This document shows, piece by piece, positions 31,368-43,270 of a stretch of 64,000 bases of DNA (position 1 is the first letter of the stretch; every line of letters begins with the position of its first letter). The translations under genes and the position numbers were made by a program. The notes under the pieces are model-generated. The model searched no databases. It had not been told where the DNA came from and saw only the letters and a list, made by a program, of their open reading frames with translations. The stretch is taken from assembly GCF_027596085.1 (NCBI RefSeq), contig NC_072458.1, positions 20,827,851 to 20,891,850 on the forward strand, read 5' to 3'. Origin of the DNA: Anoplopoma fimbria (taxonomy: Eukaryota > Chordata > Actinopteri > Perciformes > Anoplopomatidae).

Positions 31368-34300
31368 GAAAGCAGCAGCAGAATAACTTGTTAAATTAAA
31401 GGTCAGACAGAGGTGAGACTGGAGTTACGCAGGTGGAATAAGGTTAATGTTATTTGGAGCCGATGCAAATGCATTGATTCATCAAACTGCTACAGGGGTG
31501 TGTAGGTGTGATCCAAAATCGAGCTGGTAACTTTACTTGTTTTATCCGTGAAAACTGTATTTGGAAAAAAATATATAGTATAGTTATATAGTTTTTTTCC
31601 CCCCCCACACACACACAAACATCAAAGAAACATCACATTCCAGCTTGTACATGGTGGAATAGTGCTGCAGGAATGAGTCCTAAAACCCAGAAATGATTTT
31701 TTATGTGGTTTTGGTTAGATGCCTGAAATGAGGTCTGTGGTTAACAGAAGCTGAAGAGATTTTAACTTTTACGATGCTAACTTCCGATTTGGTCTAAAAA
31801 AAAAAGCCTCTTCCCTGTAGTACTTTATGATAAAATGTACTTTTATATATTTATATGATATTGTAAGACTAGGGGAGGTGAAGCAATCCATGTGTAGCTG
31901 ACATAAATGAGACAATGAAACTCAAAACACTCATGATCAGTAATCAACTGTTGATTGGAAAATGTTTTATGAGTAAGTTCATGCATTCTACACATATTTT
32001 AACAATACGTTTTGGTAGGAAACACACTTTTTTTTAAAGAAAACTCCACAGGGCTCCTTCATGGCAAAACTAAAAACCTATTTTATTAAATGTAAATGTC
32101 CAGAAAATGACTTTCCTCACTCTCTTTTAATATTAATAACATTTTCATGATAAATATGAAAACAAAGGGACTTCAATTTGTTTCCTGCTTATTTCGCCTG
32201 CGGCCTGTCTGCATGTTATTTTGACCCATACCTGCAAATTAAAAATTATACTCTTTTACCTGAAAATAGTTTTAGCAAGGTATATTATATTTTTCTTATC
32301 AACAAATCCCACAAAACAATAAAAACAACAATTAATTGTTTCTAGTAACAAGTATTGTGTGTGCATCCAGATATATTTGAATCCTTTGTGTTCCATAGAG
32401 ATCCAATGTCCAAAACCTTTTAAAAGCAACATCAGTGAACCACACTGTTGCACCGGGTGACACGCTCCTTCATTACCATGGAGACAGCGTAGTTTTTTTG
32501 GAGTCACTTCCACATAAACACATGTACACTGTCCTGCTGCCATGAATACACGTATTAGCCCTCGGCCGAAAATAGTCCTTCACAAATACTCTAGTAAATA
32601 CTACTAGTTTCCTAGTTTACTACTAGTTTCCTTACGTTGCGTCACATTTTTGCCCAACTGTTTCAGAAAAATCTTTTTGAAAAATGAAACTACTTGTTTG
32701 TTACCTGTTTTCAGAGATTGATGTTATCTGTAAGAATGGATGGCGTTTGGGTTTTGAGTGCAAAAGACAGAGTAGCTGCAGGTGTTGTGATATTTGTTAA
32801 CAATAAGATCTCTCATCTTTTTTTCCTTCAGCTTTTTGACTTCTGCTATGACTACTTGACTTTTAATAATTAATGATTCTCCTGACCTTTATAACATTAG
32901 TTTCATGTATTTATCTGATTACGTTTTCTTGTTTTCAAGTGTGCCGCGTAGATAAATTAATGATAACTTTAATGTGTATGTGGTTTAAAGTTTAATACAG
33001 CCTATAAAGAATGGTCAGAGCTGAGAAATATATCCTGGTTTGCTCTGTTAAACATCCACTTTGGCACCGCTGCACAGCTATAACTTGTCTAGACGATGGT
33101 AAACAGATTCATCCATTCTTATCCGGAGCTATGCAGCTGAACCCCCCCCATGATTGAAATCTCCTTTTATATTACAGTCTATCAGTCGGTTTTATCAGGC
33201 AGTGGACTTAATGGAGGAAACAATCTGCACATGTGGCATAGTTTAAATGAATCCTCCAGCTTTTTAATTGCTCCGCTGTGCCTCATACGCTTGATGGCTA
33301 AAATGATGTCTTTGGTTAAAAAAAAAGAAAAAAAAGACGAAAACATTTTGGTCCATAAAACCTGACGAACACGAGCTGATATATTCTGGGAGTCCTGCCA
33401 AAAAGTGGATATTGATGAAGTAAGTAACGATGACCTCTGTTACCTTGGAAATACAGCCAAACTGACCTAGTTTTCCACACACGTATACGCATTAATAATC
33501 CTGAGATTCAAAATGATAAAGGTCTGAGCTCACTTCATATTTCACAGTAATTACACTCTGAAAATCTCTTATAATTAAGTTGATATAATTAAACTGTCCA
33601 CTGTGCCTTCAGCTCTGGTTCCTTTTTCACAGCTTGATCATCACTTAGAGCCCCAAACGGCACAGATGTGATCTCAATAATCAAACATGTGTCGAAAACC
33701 AAAGAAGGAAAGGCAGAGAGACGATCAGATGAATTAAAAAAAAAAGAAGAAGTGATGCGGCTGAAGGCTCCTCTGATATGAGATGCATAACTCTGCATTT
33801 GTCACTTTACCAAACACTTGCAATGTTGTGAAATAATTGATGTAGACTGAAGAAAAAGCCTAGAAAGAAGTGGTAGCCCCGAGGCTCGTGGTCATTTAAT
33901 GCGGCCTGTAGTTGATCACTAAGGCTGGATAATTGTCTGCTAACCAGACATTGTTTAAAGTTGTGATAAGTGATGGAGGACACTGAACAAACCTATATCC
34001 ATTATGGATAATCATGACCACCGATTGGACAGACAGCAGAGCTCCTTTGTTTTTCCTGTAAATCTCTCCTGCCCAAAGCGATTACTCTCTACAACACCTC
34101 ACCTCTCTCTAAGCTTTCTAGTTTCTGTCTAAACTCCACTCTGTTTTATGCCTTCAACAGACATGGACATGGTTTCCCTGTCTCATTGAAGTAAAAACAA
34201 AATCTGTGTATCATATGTTATCCTAACATGTTTTCTTTTATATTCTTTCAGAATATTTATAGAGCATTCTAATATATTCTTTCTGTTGTGTTTACTATAC

Positions 34301-34599
34301 AATTTCTATAGATCTATATATCTCTTATAGTGTTGATAAGTATATTTAACGTGAATTTGCTGATATATCTTTATTTACTTTAACTTTAACTATTTGCCCT
34401 ATCTCTATTTGTTACATTTTGATTTCCAAAGTTTGTAAACCAATTTTTAAGTCAAGTCTGAAGTAGTTTTAAGCACAAAGGAATGATCCCAGTCTCAGCT
34501 GTAATTCAAACACTGTTATCCAATCGGTGCTCAGTTTTGGCCGATACCCAAAGCTAAGGTATCGCCATCGGTAACGGGAAAGAAAAAGTCTGATTGGTG
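31368..34599. other. Unassigned AT-rich stretch
   Basis: No gene identified. It contains a family F remnant in reverse (about 32042-32061), a C-run/CA segment at 31598-31617, a duplicated ACTAGTTTCCTAGTTTACTACTAG near 32600-32630 and minus-strand TTTTCAG|GTAAAAG near 32256-32263 that resembles a recursive splice site. Open frames here are short and unsupported. Confidence 0.4.
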
Positions 34600-34745
34600 C
34601 ATTCTTTGTTTCATTGTGTTACATCATGTCTCATTGCCTTTATGGATCTTTTTTATGTCTTTAATCATGTATGGAGGCAGCTGTGAAGCACTGTGGGTCG
34701 ATCCCTTTTGTCTTTTTAATGTGCTATATAAATAAACTTATCTAG
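34600..34745 (+). mobile_element. L2-like LINE 3' tail fragment
   Basis: CACTGTGGGTCGATCCC, then AATGTGCTATATAAATAAACTT, the same terminal arrangement as at 26072-26130 and 61361-61400. The tail has no long trinucleotide run here. Confidence 0.6.
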
Positions 34746-35127
34746 ATTAAAACATAAAGATATCGGTAATTTTAATCTGTAGAGGACTTTGATAAAGGTT
34801 CATTTTGAATTTTGTTTCTCAGGAAGACAAGTTGATGAATTTTAACCAAACGAGGCAGAAAAGTTTGATGTCGATTTTTAAATGCTCTGCTACTCTTCCT
34901 CATCTCCTCTTGCAAAGTTTAGCCTAAATCTGTTTGTTTTAGCAGCAGGCAGCAGTTTCTGACACCAGAGGCATGCTCAAATAGAAACCCTCTACTGAAT
35001 AACACAACTGTAGTAGACAGCGTTCAAACACACACACACACACACGCTGCAGCATGCTAGTATAATATGTCTTCTGTTCTTGCCAAGACAACACACAATA
35101 CACCACCCTTACTTAATTTTCCAATAA
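34746..35127. other. Unassigned stretch with short (CA)n
   Basis: Contains a short CA run at 35029-35045. Otherwise unrecognised. Confidence 0.4.
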
Positions 35128-35301
35128 ATTCCCCTTACACTGGTTTCTCGGCAAAATAAAACCATTGAGCTATTGGGACAAGAATCTGTGCAGACACGGG
35201 AGCTGAGTAGCACCAGTGTCCTCCAGCCCGGACGAGAGCTGTTCTGTCAGGTTTTAGAGCCGCTGGAACTGCTGAGGCTGCAGCTGCTGTTCCATCAATA
35301 A
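35128..35301 (+). other. Short leucine-rich open frame ending at TAA/AATAAA (weak)
   Basis: One frame is open for 57 codons, with ESVQTRELSSTSVLQPGREL then EPLELLRLQLLFHQ and a stop that overlaps AATAAA (CAATAAAAG at 35297-35305). There is no start codon or clear acceptor, and the minus strand is equally open, so this may be GC-driven chance or a repeat piece. Confidence 0.12.
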
Positions 35302-35354
35302 AAGCAACCCTTCTATGCTTTACGGACAACACCATCAAAAAATGTCACCTGAAT

Positions 35355-35357
<3 letters not shown>

Positions 35358-35394
<37 letters not shown>
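35358..35394. repeat. (CA)n microsatellite
   Basis: About 18 pure units. Confidence 0.97.
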
Positions 35395-35396
<2 letters not shown>

Positions 35397-36547
35397 CGAG
35401 GAAGGCTCTAGAGAGGATACGACATTCATTACATGATAAAATGCTTTTATTTTATATGAAAACGTGTGCTATTCATCATTATATATTACTTTAGTCAAGC
35501 CGACCGCATGGCTCTGCTGCAAGCTGTTTTTAATAGATTGTTGGAAGCCCGTTGAGCCTGTGATTTCAGAGACAAAGCTCCAGTAGAGGAGACGGAAGCA
35601 GCTTGGCTGTGACGAAACACATCACTGGTTTTGTGTTCTTCACAAGATGAAAATAACATGGTGATTTTTAAAACACCAAAATCCCCCAAAACAACTCAGA
35701 AATGCTGATTTATTTATTTATCTAGACCAACGGTGAGACAACCAACCATTGGTTTGTGGGAGCTTAATCGATGTCACATAAGCAATAAGAGTGCAGGAGA
35801 GTTTTTTTTCATAAATGTTAAAGGGCCCTCTCATCCACATGTAGAATTATCTCTTTCATTGGCAGTTGCCCATCTTGTTGATTATGGTAGTTTGATTGTT
35901 GTTTTTCCCCCTCTCCGCAAAGACCCGCCCTACTCTGTCTCTGATTGGCTAGTAATCGGTGCCTACTTCACATAATTAGTATAAGAATAAGTTTATTGCT
36001 AAAGAGCAAGATAGCTGGAAGGTTAGTGGGGTTAATAATGTCACCTCAGATGTGGATGCTTTCATAAGTATGGTAATCTTCTCAGCACAGTGCTCTCATA
36101 TATAATTACAATGTCCTGATTATGGGAGAAAAAGCGTCTTTTTTAAATGTTGTTATGCATGTTGCGTTTATGGATGGAGTAAAGTTAGAGATCCGTTGTA
36201 GATAAACATTTTGATGTGGTGTCATAATTAAAGTTATTGTTTCCCTGAATGTTGCACTAATTAACAACAATTTAGAAACGGCACTTCTTATCAAAAGCTT
36301 TTACTTCAACTATCAAGCTACACTAAAGCAGCAGTGAGGCAAACTGGACAGTAAAAACTAATGTAAAATTATTTTAAAAAATTGCCTTTCTTGTGTGCAC
36401 ATTGCCAGCGACTGATTTCATTGTCTTTTATAGCTCGTTTCAAATGTCATTCGTCAATCAGAGTCATCTGTTGCGGGTCACTCAAAACGAAAGTGATGCT
36501 AGAGTTTACGACAGGAACGGTGCTGAGCCCTGATTAGATCATGTCCC
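35395..36547. other. Unassigned stretch
   Basis: The part from 35760 to 35980 (AAAGGGCCCTCTC, CCCGCCCTACTCTGTCTCTGATTGGCTAG) resembles a dispersed fish repeat but is unnamed. The rest is AT-rich. Confidence 0.35.
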
Positions 36548-37010
36548 TGCTGAGAGACGAGAAGATCGATACCACCCTCATGCCTGCACCGTAAATATGA
36601 AAATACTAGCAAGCAGCTGGTTAGCTTAGCCTAGCATTTGTGGGCGGCTGTGGCTCAATGGAGAGCAGGGTCGTCCTCCAATCAGAGGATCGGCGGTTCG
36701 ATCCCTGGCTCCGGCTGTCCATGTCGATGTGTCCTTGGGCAAGACACTTAACCCCAAATTGCTCCCGCAGGCTGTTCCTGTGGTGTATGTATGTATGTAT
36801 GTATGTGTATGAATGTTAGTTAGGGTCCTGATGGGCAGGTGGCACCTTGCATGGTAGCTCCTGTCATCAGTGTATGAATGGGTGATTGATTAGTAATGTC
36901 AAAGCGCTTTGAGTGGTCGGAAGACTAGAAAAGCGCTATACAATCAATTATTATTATTATTATTATTATTATAAAGGCTGTAAACAGCTAGCCTGTGGTT
37001 TGTGTTTACT
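36548..37010 (+). repeat. Dispersed repeat family E, copy 3, split by a SINE
   Basis: The left part runs to TTAGCTTAGCCTAGCAT (about 36620-36636) and the right part resumes at ATAAAGGCTGTAAACAGCTAGCC (about 36971 on). Other copies read TTAGCATAAAGACTG without a break, so the SINE at 36642-36972 inserted in the middle of this copy and is younger than it. Confidence 0.7.
36642..36972 (+). mobile_element. tRNA-headed SINE with L2-type tail
   Basis: Head GGGCGGCTGTGGCTCAATGG has an A box TGGCTCAATGG (36651-36661), and a perfect B box GGTTCGATCCC lies at 36695-36705, the two internal pol III promoter elements. The body has CCTTGGGCAAGACACTTAACC and a GTAT run (36784-36805). The 3' end carries AGCGCTTT...AAAGCGCT (36903-36910 and 36930-36937), an 8-bp stem typical of L2-type LINE 3' ends, then a (ATT)n tail at 36948-36972. 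It is nested in family E. No clear target duplication was found. Confidence 0.85.
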
Positions 37011-37289
37011 AGTTGAATCATACAGTTTTCAAACAAACAGTTTTGGTGGATTTTGGGAGAAAAAAAACAGCGGAGGTGCTGTCCATGGTGCTGAAATGTT
37101 CCATTGAGAACTGCACTAAGCGCTGAAATAATGGTCCCCCAATCTGTTGAAAATGCTTTTGCTGAATGCATTAGTGCATACATATGCACGTGCATGGACG
37201 CCTGGTTCACTTAAAGGTCACGGTTTGGTGGTTTGAAAATACGTAAACCCCGGTCCAAAGGTAGAACATTTAATCTAACGCGGTACAGC
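37011..37289. other. Unassigned stretch between family E copies
   Basis: AAAGGTCACGG at 37213 begins repeat-like sequence that leads into the inverted family E copy. Confidence 0.35.
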
Positions 37290-37480
37290 CTGTTTGTTAG
37301 GTTTATTTATCTTTTACCTTTGGAAAGATGTTGCTGTTTACTTCTGTAAGCAGTCTTTATGCTGAGCTAAGCTAAACGGCTGGTTGCTGTCATCTTATAT
37401 TTACTGTACAAACATGACAGTGTTATCGTTCTTCTTATGTAACTATCTAAGAAAACAAAATGTTGGACTATTTCTTTAAT
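37290..37480 (-). repeat. Dispersed repeat family E, copy 4, inverted
   Basis: On the minus strand AACATTTTGTTTTCTTAG is followed by AACACTGTCATGTTTGTACAG and TTTAGCTTAGCTCAGCATAA, the same order as in the plus-strand copies. Copies 3 and 4 are about 300 bp apart in opposite orientation. Confidence 0.65.
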
Positions 37481-37854
37481 CTACTTACTTTGGCACGGCC
37501 TCATGTTGACCTCAAACCATGAGACACTGTAGATTCTTAAAGCCTATTTGACATCCACCACTGATCAGCTACCAACAGTGAGCAAAACACTGCAGAGGAT
37601 CTAGGAAAGTACAAGCAAATTAAGCAGTTTATCCTACAAAACTTTACAGCGTTCCTCAGAGACAGAAACGGCCGGCTGCTTCACTGTTCCTGGTTTTTAC
37701 TGTAGCTTAATACGGCCGGTAATGATGGCGCGTCTAAAACGTGTTCCTTCAGGCATGACTGGGAGTAATGGGCCCTCCAGTCACTACTGTTTATCTTCCT
37801 GGACAGTTGATGTCCCTCCAATGTGTCATTACGCTAACTAGGCATAGCCTGGCG

Positions 37855-37857
<3 letters not shown>
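37481..37857. other. Unassigned stretch
   Basis: No recognised feature. Confidence 0.4.

Positions 37858-37908
<51 letters not shown>
37858..37908. repeat. (TG)n microsatellite
   Basis: About 25 pure units, with a further short TG run at 37942-37955. Confidence 0.98.
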
Positions 37909-37909
<1 letters not shown>

Positions 37910-38038
37910 AGAGAGTGAATGATAGAGAGTGAGAGAAAGATGTGTGTGTGTGTGTGCGCAGATCTTTGCACCTTGACACAGAGACAAAACCACTACTGAA
38001 TACAAACCTGCACAGTTATGACTTATTTATACACTAAA

Positions 38039-38164
<126 letters not shown>

Positions 38165-38247
38165 TGCAATGGCAGACAAATAGTACATGGTTACTCATTA
38201 GGATCAAAACATGCCCAAGTCAGATGCACATGCAATCATGCAATCAT

Positions 38248-38354
<107 letters not shown>

Positions 38355-38492
38355 TAATGGTGTTGGGACTGATGGCTGCAAGCCAAGCTGTTTTACATTC
38401 TGCATGGCGTGTGTGTGCTGGAGTGTATCCACCTGTTGCAGATCAGGTGTCTCCAGCACCGTGAGACTGGTGACAGGCCAGTGATAAACAAC

Positions 38493-38520
<28 letters not shown>
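38493..38520. repeat. (CA)n microsatellite
   Basis: 14 pure units, followed by TACATACATA. Confidence 0.97.
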
Positions 38521-38524
<4 letters not shown>

Positions 38525-39756
38525 TACATAAAAAGGGAACTCTACACATATACACACATACAAATCCAACAAATGCACACACAGTACACTGGAAAATACA
38601 GCTGCACGCACAGAGGAACTTACAAACTCACTAGAAAAACATATGCATACACATAATCAAACCCTTTTAGACCCTCATCTCCATCATCCCAGAGGAGGAA
38701 ACTCATGGGGGGGGGGGGGAGGTAGACAGGAAAGTGACAAGCCCAACCATGTGAATACTCTCAACCACACTCCGCCATCTTAGCACTCCTCTCACTTCAC
38801 CGATTCCGTCTCTTTTACATTTTGCGAGTGGAGCCATTGCGAGTACACGCTGTCTTTAAAGTGGTAATCCATGAAATCTTTTTATATGGCTCCGTCTGAG
38901 GTGCTAAGTGCTCATTACTGGGGTGTTTCTGCACTGCACTTCCCAGAGATCACCTGTCAATCACACAGTGAGCTCGGTTTGTGTTGGTGCAGTTTGGCTT
39001 TCTGTAGGCGGTGCTCTTTTCTCTGCCTCCTCCGTCATGGGGGTTAAGAACAGTTAGGAAAAGTTAAAGTTTTCATGAAGTTCTGTGTTATATCAATCAG
39101 AAATGTCAACTTTGTTGTTGAACGTGTTGCAGTAGCACTCATAATCAATACCTCCCCCTCAAGTGAGCTGCCATCATTCTTCTTTCTCACCCAGTTTCCT
39201 TTTTTCGATCCACATTCAGAACAAATGCAGAGCAGTAACTGAATCCTTCAATCTGTCCGCTATTTAAGTTCTGAGGTTGTTTAAATTGTATTTTTATGTG
39301 TCAAATATTGCCAGGTATTCCAGAAGAAAAAGTTTGTATTCACATTTTCAAAAGGAACAGATCTCTCACCAATAACAAGTGATGAACATCATGAAAATGT
39401 TTTAAAAGTTTTGTGAAAACAAGGTGGTTCACAACCATGTGCATTTATGTTCGTACTTTTAAAGTGATTTATCTCATTTAACCAATTTAAGATGTTGTTT
39501 ATTTTAATGTTTACTTGCCGATTACTGTCATTGTATAATTGCAAAGTTGTATTGTAATATGAAAAACCACCGCATTGCCAAGAAAGAATGATGACAATGG
39601 ATCATTTCTACAAAACCAGATCATATTAGATGCCAATGTTTTTAATTTATTTCTAAAGTATCTGCAAATGGCAACCACAGTATGGTCAGAGGTACTAAAC
39701 ACAAAATTCAATACGTCTCTCGACATGGCAACGGCTGAGCCCGCGGCTATCAGCAA
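38521..39756. other. Unassigned stretch
   Basis: G13 run at 38707-38719. No gene or named repeat was recognised. Confidence 0.4.
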
Positions 39757-40230
39757 ACGGTGCTAGCAGCGCTAACAGCACTGAACTTTGGCACTGGGAA
39801 TCCATCTTGATATGCGGAAATGTCTGATATGAATGTACTTCCTGCTGATTCTAGGCTGTGCAGCTCTATTTGAGCATATCTATTGCCTCTCAACGGCGGC
39901 TCGGAGCGAACACAGCTCACAGTGCACACAATGGGAACAATGGGAACAATGGGAACAGCACTAACAGCGTTTACCTGAGGGCGGACAGCGTTATCAGCTG
40001 TTACAATCGTATGCACACATGGCAGAGCAGCAGCCAGGAGCTATCAAGTGAAGCACCCTCACATGTACTAACATGCACTAACATGCACTCACAGAGCCAT
40101 GTCAACGAAGCACAAAGAAACTCTGATTACACAGAGAGAGAGAGAGCGACTTCATTCTCTGCTCAGGTAGACGTTACTCAACCTTATCTCTACAAAGCAT
40201 ATAGCTGTTTGATGATATATTAATACTCTG
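39757..40230 (+). repeat. Possible dispersed repeat with (ATGGGAACA)3
   Basis: Contains GCTAGCAGCGCTAACAGCAC at its left, three tandem ATGGGAACA units at 39931-39957 and CACTAACATGCACT near 40076. The GCTAACAGC word recurs as a tandem at 45599-45634, suggesting related elements. The family name is unknown. Confidence 0.4.
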
Positions 40231-41378
40231 ATTGCCTTATAGAGGACCTTTAAGCTCAGGGAAAGATCAAAGTTATAGCAAAAGATCTAACGTCAAGTTA
40301 TGGTTTGGTTTCAGCAATAGAAACATGAGGTCGAGGAAAGAGAGCAGTCATGGTTGTGAAGAAGCCATTAACTGCTGGAGTGGGACAGAGAGGAGATGCA
40401 CACTTCAGTCTTATAAATAGCAGTCAAAAGCACTACATGCACATCAACATCCCAGACCTTCACACACTGACGTTCCACTTCATAAAGGCCACTCTACTTC
40501 CTGCATTAAAGCTAGTATGAGCTATTTTGTGTTGATTTTATCTGTCCATGTGGGCTTAAGCGTCAGTGTTTCAGCACCAGATTTCCTTTAGAAAACCTTT
40601 CATTTTACATCAGCTGGGTCTAACAGTCTAGTCCTGGGCTCTTAGTCCTGGTTCTGGTTCTCCCCTAACTCCCTTACCTCCAGCTGGACAGGCAAAAGGG
40701 CCCGGCCTCCAGCAGCGTGATGTCGGTTAATGCTCTTACATTGATCCTTTTTCTGTACTGAAGAGCTTTATTTTTTTTAATCTTTTTATTACTAGTCCAT
40801 ACTATATACCTTATTACACTATAATACACATAATATAAGATGTTTAGTGCAGGACTCTTTGGTTAGTCTTATAGTGTGGAATGTTTCTTTCACCACTGTG
40901 GAACAAACAGCACAGTGTGTTAATTATGGTCTTGTTTGTTCACAGTAATTGCAGTGTTCTCAGACATGGTAATGGTTTATTGACGTTAAGATACCACATG
41001 TCATATCTTTAAAAACAGGAAAAAAAGATTAAAAAGCTGATGGCTTATCCCTCTCTTGGTATCTATTAATTCCACTGCATAAAATAAAGTGAAGATGCTT
41101 CCTAAGTTCAAGGCACACTTTGTCTCGTCCATCCTTCCTCATCCCACCTTTTCCAGAGAGACCATAAACCACCTCTCTGTAATTGTCCATCTTTTTCTTT
41201 TCTTTTTTTTTCATATCGAACCAATATCCTCTGCCTCCATCTGTCTATTTTGAGTCAGTGGAACAGCGATGGATTCTTGTGGGATCTCTTTACTGTGAGC
41301 CAGTCAGTCATCGGTGGGCAGAGCATGGAAACTTCAAGCCCACATGGACTGCAGGAGACTGTGTGCATGTGTGTGTGC

Positions 41379-41380
<2 letters not shown>
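40231..41380. other. Unassigned stretch
   Basis: The part 40540-40760 is unique and GC-balanced with a strong minus-strand donor (GAG|GTAAGGG at 40671-40680) but no clear partner acceptor. The rest was not recognised. Confidence 0.35.

Positions 41381-41430
<50 letters not shown>
41381..41430. repeat. (GT)n microsatellite, 25 units
   Basis: Pure tract, first of four TG tracts within 800 bp. Confidence 0.98.
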
Positions 41431-41433
<3 letters not shown>

Positions 41434-41564
41434 GTGCAGGAGTGTGCGTCTTGTCTAGACATGTAGGGTATGCAGGCAGTTGTGTGTGTGTGTGTCTGTT
41501 TTGTTTTGTATATTAAAATATATGTGCTTTTTTGGGGGTGTATTTTTAGTGACTGTTCGTACAG

Positions 41565-41565
<1 letters not shown>

Positions 41566-41619
<54 letters not shown>
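41566..41619. repeat. (TG)n microsatellite, 27 units
   Basis: Pure tract. Confidence 0.98.
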
Positions 41620-41620
<1 letters not shown>

Positions 41621-41797
41621 CCTGGATATTATCTGGTCGTTCATCACTGCCTGAGCAGCCGAGGCTAAAGACCATCCATCTTCCCCCTTTCACAGCCAAG
41701 GCTGACACTCAAGGTGTTTGTATGACTTAATGTTCCTCTCTGCAGGCCTCTGGAGCAGCGTGCACACTGCTCCGAGCGGGCTTTCTGTACTCGCAAA

Positions 41798-41801
<4 letters not shown>

Positions 41802-41886
<85 letters not shown>
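41802..41886. repeat. (TG)n microsatellite, 42 units
   Basis: Pure tract. Confidence 0.98.
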
Positions 41887-41887
<1 letters not shown>

Positions 41888-42084
41888 TGAGCAGCTGATG
41901 TGAATGTTTCTCCCTTTGTTTACCTGCCTGCCTGTGTGTCTGGATGTTTACCTGCTGCAACAATGGTTGAGTATCAGAGGCCCCATTAAATCTGTTTTGC
42001 ATAAACATATAGAGCGGAGGTTGTGTCGAGGTTAGGAAGTGTCCTATTTCTATTCTTACATCAAAACTGATCCAACCTATTTGA

Positions 42085-42085
<1 letters not shown>

Positions 42086-42177
<92 letters not shown>
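42086..42177. repeat. (TG)n microsatellite, 46 units
   Basis: Pure tract. All four tracts of this cluster have TG on the plus strand. Confidence 0.98.
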
Positions 42178-42178
<1 letters not shown>

Positions 42179-42689
42179 TACATGCATCTATCTCCATCAG
42201 GGTATTAGTGAGGCTCTTCCTCTTGTTTATCTCCAGCACATAGCCCTGTCAGACTGTTTGCTGGAAGGTATTGGCAAACACAAAAGCTCACCACTCTTAT
42301 TGACCGCTTCGGGCTATGACCTTAGAAGGAGTGCGCGCACTCTCCTATTTGTCCTCGCTTGTGTGTGTGAGTGGGTGCTTACAGTTAGAGGCCTTTCTCA
42401 CTCGCCCACTAAAGGTCAGCCGTCAGACGGTATTGAGCAGCGCTAAAGGTGAAAGAAACGTGAAATATGTTAAATGATATACTAAGGAGCAGCACCATCT
42501 CATTCTCCTGTCACCCAGCTGAGTCTGAGTGGGATGGGATCTTTCCGGTGATGTATGGGAGCCAATGGAACACACCCAATAAATACTGTAGAGGCGTTAG
42601 TGCATCTGAGAGCCGGTTAACAAGCAGAGAAGTATATTATTTATGCTAAAAGCAGTGTTGTTCCACAATAAGAAATCCTGACACCATTT
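42178..42689. other. Unassigned stretch
   Basis: A plus open frame (42039-42446) crosses the TG tract and has no support. Nothing else was recognised. Confidence 0.4.
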
Positions 42690-43270
42690 TCTATGACCCC
42701 AATGTTTCTAATGCATTATGAACATACTTATAATATGTTCTAATCAGCTTATTGTACTGTTTAATAATAGTTATAAGCACTCATATATATTCAGAATCCT
42801 TTATAACAACAATTATAACGCTCTTTATTATGACTTATTAGGCAAAGTATCCAAATACTTCACTAATACGTTTTTTGCAAGATCATAGTGAATTAAATTC
42901 CCTTAGATACATACATTATAATCGTTTTCATAATGTAATTAAAATCACTGTTATAATGCATTTTACTGTGATTATAAGTTACTCTAAGTGCTCACTGTTT
43001 ACTTTTAAGTAAAACATTTTTATTTTTAGCACTCATATGATTTTTATAAAATTATTATATCATTAAATGTATGCAACAACAACATACTTATCTAAATCAA
43101 ATTATGACCATTTAGACTTAAAATGACATTATAATGCATTATAAAAATATCATTAAATATTACAACTATGGGTATTATAATACATCCACTGCTGCTAACT
43201 CTGATCATACAGTGCTATAAGCAGATTTTAATGCACTAACAGTATGCTTATATAATGCCTCGGGCGTGAT
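42690..43270. repeat. AT-rich block of TATAATG/CATTATA palindromic words
   Basis: CATTATGAAC, CATTATAATC, TTATAATGCATT, CATTATAATGCATTATAA and GGTATTATAATACATCC recur throughout. The word CATTATAATG is its own reverse complement, so the block could form many small cruciforms. It may be a diverged satellite-like or MITE-derived array; unit length could not be fixed by eye. Confidence 0.55.

Noticed and set aside
32232..32263. Minus-strand recursive splice site TTTTCAG|GTAAAAG with a second CAG|GTATGG 28 bp on
   Set aside because: AT-rich context, stops in the intervening segment and no other evidence of a host gene.
36642..36715. Possible tRNA gene (A and B boxes present)
   Set aside because: The head is followed by a SINE body and LINE-type tail, and no cloverleaf acceptor stem or terminator follows; it is a SINE promoter, not a tRNA gene.
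42690..43270. CRISPR-like or satellite array
   Set aside because: The recurring words are irregularly spaced and in both orientations, without equal-length spacers; a vertebrate context also excludes CRISPR.
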